Shown: positions 56,912 to 64,000 of the stretch, in pieces
Layout: every line of letters begins with the position of its first letter
Position numbering within the stretch: the first letter of the stretch is position 1
Source of the DNA: Siphonodentalium dalli
Taxonomy: Eukaryota > Mollusca > Scaphopoda > Gadilida > Siphonodentaliidae
Assembly: GCA_032622095.1 (NCBI GenBank)
Contig: CP136064.1
Coordinates: 36,694,426-36,758,425 of the forward strand
DNA: 64,000 nucleotides
Reading direction: 5' to 3'
The notes under the pieces: generated by a model
What the model was told of the DNA's origin: nothing
Databases searched by the model: none
What the model saw: the letters and a program-made list of their open reading frames with translations, nothing else
Made by a program: the position numbers and the translations under genes

Positions 56912-57115
56912 TTAATCTATGCGTCTTGGCATAATGCTACATATATTTATTTTCACTGAGACAACAGTATATATGCTGTTCTTAATCTATGCATCTTGGA
57001 CTGACGCTACATATATTTATCTTATGTAACAGTATATATGCTGTTCATAATATATGCATCTTGGCATGACGCTACATATACTTATTTTATATAACAGTGT
57101 ACATGCTGTTCTTAA

Positions 57116-57449
57116 AGGGGTACTGTATACTAAATCAGACCAATTATGGGACCATCTCGTTTTAAACTGAACAAAATATATGCAACAAATGAATGAATTT
57201 GAGCCATAGATACAGACATGTGCTCTATGAATTATGCAAACAACATTGTAATTATAATGAAAATGAATTTATGGCTGAAGCCATAAATTCATTTTCGTTA
57301 TAATTACCGTGTTGTTTTTATCGTTCATGCGGTAAATGAGTGTATTTTTCACACATCCATGGCTCAAATTCATTAATTTGTTGCATATATTCTGTTGAGT
57401 ATAAAAGGAGATGGTCCCAAAAATGGCCGGATTTAGTGAACAGTGCCCA
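57116..57449. mobile_element. TTAA-flanked MITE, full copy
   Basis: 334 bp, flanked by TTAA at 57112-57115 and 57450-57453. The ends AGGGGTACTGTATACTAAAT and ATTTAGTGAACAGTGCCCA are inverted. The TTAA duplication resembles that of piggyBac-type elements, but the termini are not the usual CCC-type, so I leave the superfamily open. Confidence 0.82.
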
Positions 57450-57505
57450 TTAATCTATGCGTCTTGTCATAATGCTGCATATATTTATTTTCACTGAGAC
57501 AACAG

Positions 57506-58560
57506 TGAAATAGCTATAAGAGAATTTTGAAATGAAATGACGACGATCATATCTACAAGAACCACGAACACGAGTTATTATCACTTAACCCGAACGTAGA
57601 CAACATGTGTTCCCTACTGTCACTGGATTTATGCAAATGTTTTTGCCGATAAGCAGAGATTTCGACAACATGGTGCTGTAAGGTGATTATCAATGGTATA
57701 ATGACACAACAGACTGGTGTTTATATAATCGCATCAGGAGGGATTTTGCAATTGCTTACCGAATTATGGCGAGAACAATCGATCATGCGCTCATCGTCAG
57801 TCGCCGGAGTGGAACGACCAGGAACGGGGGGTGCAATGAGCCCTTCGACAAACTCGAAGTACTGTCATTTTGGCCAAACATTCCGTTTTCTAAACTGAAT
57901 ACCACTCAATTGTACAATACGCGATGCCATATCCAATGCCATGTGGGTCTATCCTGGGACATATTAACTATAGCGTCCGCAACATAACATGTGTTGCATG
58001 TGGTTATACATGTAATTGTATCCGGTCTTTTGCTGTAGTCCGAGGAAACTACAACGAAATTCAAACGAATACTCAATATAAAAAGGAGAGGGCAAAATAA
58101 TCACGAACTATCTCGTCTTATTGCATAATATTTGTAGCACAGTGGAATTCAATTGAAGTAATACGTAATCAATTACGGTATATATCAACTAAATCATAGC
58201 CTTTAAAATCCCAAATGTACATACAAAAATTGTCCTGACTGCAACGATGTGTAAAAAGTAGTATAGTATTCGTATAGCGATAACTGACATTGTATAACAA
58301 GAGAGAAGGATAGATAATACATGTGCATCATCACCCTATCGCAGGAAATACATGAATGTATTATTCGAATGCCTTATTCGAATGCCTTGTCCGACCCATT
58401 GGTTAAACAATTATCATGGTTCTCCGCTGGCCTCATCCACATATCCATATTCCACATGCTTGTACTTTACATACCATATCACAATCTGAGCGATGAACGG
58501 TGAACGACAAACGAATTATACTATTATTTATTAAAAAACAGACATTTATATACCAATGTT
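57506..58560. other. Intergenic, no gene seen
   Basis: Short frames only (for example 57766-57987 and 58321-58503 +), with no recognisable domain. Confidence 0.5.
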
Positions 58561-58775
58561 TAAAGTTAACAAGACAAAACCTAGATAAATTAAAATTATT
58601 ATTACATGTATAGTTATATTACTTTTCAACGGGGACGGCAGGTAGACAACCTTCTTGGTTATGCTGTCCCCGATAGCTCATTGAATGTTATACTATTACA
58701 CTGTGTATATAATTGTATATATCATATGAATGAGTTATGAATAAATAATCATAGTCAAATAATGAAACCGATCTC
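58561..58775 (+). mobile_element. LINE 3' UTR fragment with hairpin
   Basis: The hairpin at 58631-58672 (GGGGACGGCA pairing with TGCTGTCCCC) is followed by AATAAATAATCATAGTC. This is the same arrangement as the LINE tail at 15902-16030, with compensated stem changes. No coding part remains. Confidence 0.55.
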
Positions 58776-58879
58776 CGCTTGGTATCTGGCAAATTATTCA
58801 TCAAGAACTGCGAACGAATGGTAAGTTAAATATACGATTTAGTACACATCTCACTCGGATTGGAGTCAATTCACCTGTA

Positions 58880-59060
58880 TTTGGTGTGCAAATATGTCTA
58901 TATGGTGTCCACTTACCTTTATATGGTGTCCGTTCACCTTTAGATTGTGTCCATTCATCTGTATATGGTATGCAAATGTCCTTATATGATGTCTATTCGC
59001 CTTTCTATGGTGTACATTCGCCTTTATATGGTGTCTATTTGCCTTTATGTGGTGTTTTGA
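58880..59060. repeat. 22-bp minisatellite, about 8 copies
   Basis: Degenerate units of the form TTTATATGGTGTCCATTCACC. The frame that crosses it only translates the repeat. Confidence 0.75.
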
Positions 59061-59991
59061 ATTTTTGCGAGCGCGTTTGCCGCACAGTAGATCGGTGGGG
59101 ATAAAGAATTAATGTCATAATATGAAATTGAGGGGAGTTACTATCGGAATTATGCACAGAGAAGTAGCCGCAGTTTACATTTTATTGAGAACATAATTAT
59201 AACATTATGGACTGTCAAATATTTGCAATGGAGTGGCCTAAACTATAAATGTCGCGCGCAATGGGAAAAGCCCAATGACTCTGGCTGGTCTGGGGACAAT
59301 ACTGGAATCGAAATCTGAATTCGTGATGCAACCAAACGTTATTATATCGCGTTTAAATTATCATAATATTACCGAGTACATACGTGAATCTGATAATCCT
59401 AAGATATCCTTCTATTTTCATGAATCGACAAGAAACACTTATGAACAAAGCAGAAGATACATTCAGGTTATCGCAAATTCGGTCGATGGTGAAAGCTACA
59501 TGATGACGTTGCTCGTCGAGTTTCGTTGAAATCGACATGATGACATTTTTATGAATGAAATGGACATGATGAAATCGACAAGCTTCTTAGTATAGTACAC
59601 ATCTCACTCGGATTGCGCACACATGCAGCGTCAATAGTATAATGGTTAATTTTAGAAAAATACCCCCTCTAGACAACAACGACCAGTTTTGACTTTTGAA
59701 TACTTTAAGTTTTATGTTGGTAGTTTATATTCTATAATAGTTTGTTCAAAAGGAATGGCTTTTAAAAGTTTTTTATTTAGGTTTTAAGTCTGAGTCGGTG
59801 AGTTCGTAGTCTGTTTGCATTGTGATCTCTGATTTCTCACACGTATGATATAATTGACCCAATTTATGCACGAAATTGTTATAGAACCCACTATGTCGAT
59901 GAACCCCTGTGCATGTATGGAGTGTTATATAACATAATCACACCACGATATAAGGCCTAACAAATGACCGTAGTGGACTTATCGCCCACAC
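59061..59991. other. Intergenic, no gene seen
   Basis: TAGTACACATCTCACTCGGATT occurs at about 58841 and again at 59595, bracketing this stretch. The frame 59275-59529 + (84 aa) has no recognisable domain. Confidence 0.45.
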
Positions 59992-60530
59992 ATGTCAACA
60001 AAGACTACAAAAACTCAAAAGAAAAATTCTTCTACAACATCAGATGATGGAGAGTACAGACAATGCAAAACTTGTACCGAATTCATTTAACCGGCGACAA
60101 ATGGTATACAATGTGCCACATCCGAAAATCACTTCCACTTCAAATGTGAGGAATAAATAGTACTGATCAGAAACTCTTAACAAAAAAGTCATGCCGCATA
60201 TTTTGGCATTGTTCTAACTGTGGAGAAAATCTGACAAACACTGGAAAAATCAAGTCAGTTAAAAGCAGCAGCGTAGGCGATTTCAGCGAAGAGATCTTAA
60301 CAATGAGGGAAACGATGAATAAAATCCTCAGACTTTTCAGTGAACGGAAAGAAGAAACTAACCGCGAAATTAAAAACATTTCAAAAACTTTAGATGAAAA
60401 GATGGATGAACGTTTCAATCAGTTCGAACAAAGACAAGAACGCAAGAACAACTTGATAGTTACGAACCTTAAAGAGAGCTCACAGTCTGACCAAGGAATG
60501 GCCAAACCCGAGGACAAAACATCACGGTAG
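59992..60530 (+). pseudogene. Decayed LINE ORF1 (PHD-like finger plus coiled coil)
   Basis: It starts at the ATG at 59992 (MSTKTTKTQ...). QCKTCTEF and, after a stop at about 60089, frames with HFHFKC and WHCSNCGENL give the Cys/His spacing of the PHD-like finger found in some LINE ORF1 proteins. Then 60303-60530 encodes a coiled coil (ETNREIKNISKTLDEKMDER) and ERKNNLIVTNLKESSQ, like the start of an ORF1 RNA-binding domain. Stops and shifts make it a pseudogene. Confidence 0.6.
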
Positions 60531-61595
60531 TTATGGTGTTCCATAGAAAACACAGAGTCGCGGGATGCATGTGTGATGATGATGGTGATGGTCTATAATT
60601 TGCAAGTATTTGAGAAATTTAAATTCACACATTATCATACACCAAAGGCGCCATTGATCCCAGATACGAGACTCTAATAGGGTTCAATGTTAAATTTTGA
60701 TCGCAACTGTAGCCAGCAAGAACCCATTGATCACATTTAAACTTTCACTTAGCATTTGTCATAATATTTCAAATAGCATCGATCACCATAAGCCAAATAG
60801 CACCATATATCATCTTCAATAAAAACAAAACGATCTTTAAATTATGTTGACACTGTTTTAGGCCGACCCTCCAAAATGTAAGAATGGAAACAAGTCAATC
60901 CTGAAAATAAACTAACTAGGCATACAACAATTGTTTTCAGATCGCTTTTAGCAGGCAAAATATGAGATATGACAAACGCGTCAATAAATATCATTTTGGG
61001 GAGGGGTAAGTTTTTGCCCCGTATTCGCACTACGTATGGCATAGTCCTACAATTATACATCCGTCCAACAGCAGATTGCCAGGGATCACAAAATATGCAT
61101 ACATATGGTGACAACACCCGATAAGTTTTCGATACACGGAGTTGAAACAGGCACATTTAGCTGAATCAGCAGGGAAAATGACATTCACTATTAATTAAAT
61201 ACGTCACAGCTCAAACATCCAACGATTATCTGGCAACCTATTACCATTTTCAATACCACCCACTTAACTGTCTTCCAAATCTAAGGAAGAAAAATATAAA
61301 TTAAATATAGCTTAAGAAGCTAAGACTGGTGAACATCACAGGAACTAACCCGAAACATGCATACAAATAAGGTTGGGTAACATGAGGAAAATGTGAAACA
61401 ATCTGATTTTGCCCCCTATATTGACCCTTCGACAACCGGATCCTGAAATTAGAATAGTTGGGCTGCAAACAAATGGTGGTCGATGAAATTCCCCTTGATG
61501 TCCTATCTCCCCAGCCATTTGAAGCTGCTCTATAACCATTAATGGTGTAAGAATGCAAGAACAGATACATATGTGCGATATGGCAATTCTGTAAT
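60531..61595. other. Intergenic between LINE pieces
   Basis: No endonuclease domain or other gene is seen between the ORF1-like remnant and the reverse transcriptase. Confidence 0.45.
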
Positions 61596-63178
61596 TTTGT
61601 GTTCAATCTGTACACCCTTATCAACTTAGCAAATATCAACAGGGAGAACATTTTCTGTGCATTTGTTGATTTCTCCAAAGCTTTCGATCTAGTTCATAGA
61701 GAATGCCTCTGGGCCAAACTACACAGTTGCAATGTATCAGGCAAAATTTTGCGAGTTATCAAAGGCTTGTATCACAATATGAAATTATGCGTAAAGGACC
61801 GCGATTCGACGTCAACGTCCTTTGAAAGCTACGTAGGTTTAAAACAAGGAGCCAGCCTTTCCCCGATTCTTTTTTCCATATATCTAAATGACTTACATGA
61901 ATACCTTATGACTTGTGGATGTAACGGTTTCAACTTGCAAAAAATTAGAAATTCGGACACCGGCTTTTACCTTAAACTTCTCCTTCTGTTATATGCGGAC
62001 GATACCATACTTATATCGAATACAAAGGAAGGGCTGCAACGTTCATTAAATAAATTCACAGAATATTGCGATATCTGGAAGATGAAAGTAAACCTCTCGA
62101 AAACAAATGTTGTAATATTCGGAAGAAGTCGCAAGAAAAATAAGGAAGCACAATTTAGTTTAAAATCTGAAAAAATAAAAGTTGTAAACAACTATAAATA
62201 CCTCGGATCGGAGTTCAACAAATCAGGTAGATTCATCAGGGAAAGAAACATCAGATGTAATATCGCAAAAAAGGCAATGTACGCATTAATTAACACAGCC
62301 CGCAGTAACAAACTATCGGTCGAATCTATACTCGATGTTTATGAAAAATCTATAGTACCCATCATTACATATGGCGCCGAGATCTGGGGGTTTGAAAACC
62401 TTGAATGTTTCAGAAAATATAAACATGGTTTCTACGTTTTATTCTTAACTTGAACAAGTCGACTTCCCAAACATTTATATACGGAGAGCTTGGAATCCTA
62501 CCAATCGTGACGAAAATCAAGGCAAAACCCCTAATATACTGGAGCAAGATAATATCTATGGAAAACACCAGACTCCCCTATAACCTTTACACCATTATGA
62601 AAGAATCAAGTGCGAAGGAATCGGTAAATATCCCATGGCTAAAATTTGTACGAACTGAACTAAATAACCTAGGCATGTCTTATACATGGCAGAATCAATC
62701 AGTGATTAGTGTCAAAATATTTTCTTGTGCTGTAAAACAGAAACTCATGGACGCATACATAACCGAATGGTATTCGTCTTTGGATACATCAAACAAATTT
62801 GCGTTTTATAGATGTATAAAAAAGAACTTCGGTAGACCGAAGTATATATCCTTAGATGACAACAGCGCCTTATTGACCATCCTAAGATTCAGAACTAGAA
62901 ACCACAAATTACCAGTGGAAACTGGTTCATGGATAAATACCCCGTATTCCGATAGGAAATGCACCTTATGTATGGAAGCGCTAGGAGACGAATACCACAC
63001 CATTCTTATATGCCCGCAGTTAAGAGACCTGAGATTTAAATATATTAAACCGTACTACTACAGTCGACCTAACGTTATGAAACTTCATGAACTATTTAAC
63101 TCTAGCGGTACGAAAGCTATGAAAAAACTATCAATATTTATCAAAAAGGCCCAGCGTGAGATAAACCTCTCCTGAGGC
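61596..63178 (+). pseudogene. Non-LTR retrotransposon reverse transcriptase, truncated and frameshifted
   Basis: The first frame (to 62453) begins within the RT domain, so fingers and endonuclease are missing. It shows motif A FVDFSKAFD, LKQGASLSPILFSIYLND and the catalytic YADDT near 61992-62006. A shift near 62440-62455 moves the thumb/C-terminal part to the second frame (to 63175), which ends with CTLC...DEYHTILICP, the Cys/His motif of many LINE C-termini. There is no ATG-led full-length ORF. It is an inactive copy. Confidence 0.86.
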
Positions 63179-63420
63179 TTAACAACGTGTTACCCCCCCC
63201 CCCCCCCCCCCCCCCCATCAACCCATCCCCCGGACGAAATCTATACACATGGCTGCCAATCGACGCCAACATTTCTTATGAATACACAAATATCCCGTTT
63301 ACTTCCCAATATATTCATATATCCATATATACCATTGTGTAATGCATGCACTATAACACATCTGTTCTCAATGTGTATTGTTATACGATGAGAGTATCAA
63401 ATAAATTGAATTGAATTATT
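63179..63420 (+). mobile_element. LINE 3' UTR with C24 run and TTGAA tail
   Basis: 24 consecutive C at 63193-63216, then AATAAATTGAATTGAATT at about 63401-63418, a short TTGAA-type repeat tail as at LINE 3' ends. It follows the RT frame directly. Confidence 0.6.
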
Positions 63421-64000
63421 GTAATAAGAACTACAGACCATGATAAATACCACATTCTGTGTTAAACAAGTACCGGTAGATATGGCAAGAAACGTGGTCA
63501 AAAAAATTGGGGTATGCATTTTTGTTGCCAGCAACATGATACAATTAGTTTTCAGAAAATAAAAGACATGAATCAAAACATGTACCTAGAAATTGTATGT
63601 GGCAATGAAGGAGCGACTTGTTTTTTAAAGGCATCTATTCATTAATCTATTCGGCACTACTTTAATTGAATAAATTTACCCCCGGTTGCACGTTACAAGT
63701 TGTCCCGGCAGACCGGGTTGTCTCGGCTAACCAAGTTGGCCCGGCTCATGTAACAAGCCCCTAAGTGACACGACCGACTACATGTTCGTACTTTAACATG
63801 AATTTTCACACGAAGAACGAATGTATGACCAAATTCTTAATTTATTTTATAAATCAACAAGTAGAACCGTATTGACAGTGGTCATTAATCTCAATGTGGA
63901 GACACTTATCTGGAGAATATATATCTGCCGACAGACCATGGGGGAAATAAAAGCTGTCTATGTTTGAGGTAATTTATTTCATCACTTTGTTTAAGGAAAA
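63421..64000. other. Intergenic, nothing recognised
   Basis: No gene or repeat that I can support, apart from short related GTTGTCCCGGCAGACCGG and GTTGGCCCGGCTC motifs near 63700. Confidence 0.45.

Larger units (their letters stand above)
43171..57505. repeat. 65-bp satellite array, about 14.3 kb including insertions
   Basis: The consensus monomer contains CTTAATCTATGCATCTTGGC, ATGACGCTACATATATTTAT and CTTATATAACAGTATATATG, followed by CTGTT, about 65 bp in total. There are roughly 170 copies. Each monomer has a dyad, AACAG-TATATATG-CTGTT. The array is interrupted by four copies of a ~165-bp spacer, three MITE copies and a 2.2-kb insertion. Small frames such as 45665-45856 merely translate the monomer. 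Confidence 0.95.

Noticed and set aside
43171-57505. CRISPR-like appearance of regularly spaced repeats
   Set aside because: The whole 65-bp unit is repeated, with no unique spacers, in a metazoan context; it is a satellite.
59275-59529. 84-codon frame with a plausible composition
   Set aside because: No recognisable domain, no splice or poly(A) context and no homologous copy in the window; not enough to call a gene.

Overview
This is metazoan genomic DNA with no recognisable host gene and no bacterial feature. Non-coding sequence dominates: transposons, tandem repeats, TACATGTA-rich spacer, and repeat families beginning AGCTCACCTGAGACGAAG or AGGGGGGTATACTG. These families, and LINE tails of this type, suggest a marine lophotrochozoan, most likely a bivalve mollusc. 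That assignment is inference only.

Layout. 1-13.67 kb is repeat-rich spacer. It holds two non-autonomous hAT elements with intact 8-bp target duplications (810-1595 and 4971-5924), a GAT microsatellite, one lone monomer of a distant satellite, a tRNA-derived SINE, and several tandem or foldback repeat families. 13,684-31,966 is a complete 18.3-kb Polinton/Maverick (adintovirus-like) element flanked by the 6-bp duplication TGCGCT. 32-38.5 kb is nested dispersed repeats, and 38.5-43.2 kb is featureless. 43.17-57.5 kb is a 65-bp satellite array invaded by TTAA-flanked MITEs and by a 2.2-kb direct-repeat insertion. 57.5-64 kb holds decayed non-LTR retrotransposon pieces.

The Polinton has two halves. 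The right half (19.4-31.3 kb, + strand) is a compact block: protein-primed DNA polymerase B (broken by two frameshifts), an unknown protein, packaging ATPase, three small virion-like proteins, an integrase with a chromodomain, a two-helix membrane protein, penton-like minor capsid protein, a basic pX-like protein, double-jelly-roll major capsid protein, a Cys/His protein and an adenain-like protease. Spacing is tight with ATGA-type overlaps, and a poly(A) signal follows. The left half (14.0-19.2 kb) is an accessory region built differently.

The most interesting signal is in that left half. Four unrelated small genes, in two divergent pairs, share a duplicated promoter region of about 0.9 kb, and each ends in a 16-base hairpin GGCCCTTTTCAGGGCC. 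That sequence matches the metazoan replication-dependent histone mRNA 3' stem-loop, and one copy is followed by the canonical ACCCA. This suggests a cassette system in which the element places accessory genes under histone-type, SLBP-dependent, S-phase expression. One of the four proteins has a SILK-like plus RVxF pair, a PP1-docking arrangement. A second has an OTU-like layout with Ser where the catalytic Cys should be. The zinc-knuckle gene next to them and polymerase B diverge from a perfect inverted repeat that gives both the same TATA promoter and the same first ~32 residues. The terminal repeats themselves contain a ~215-bp palindrome of 30-bp units.
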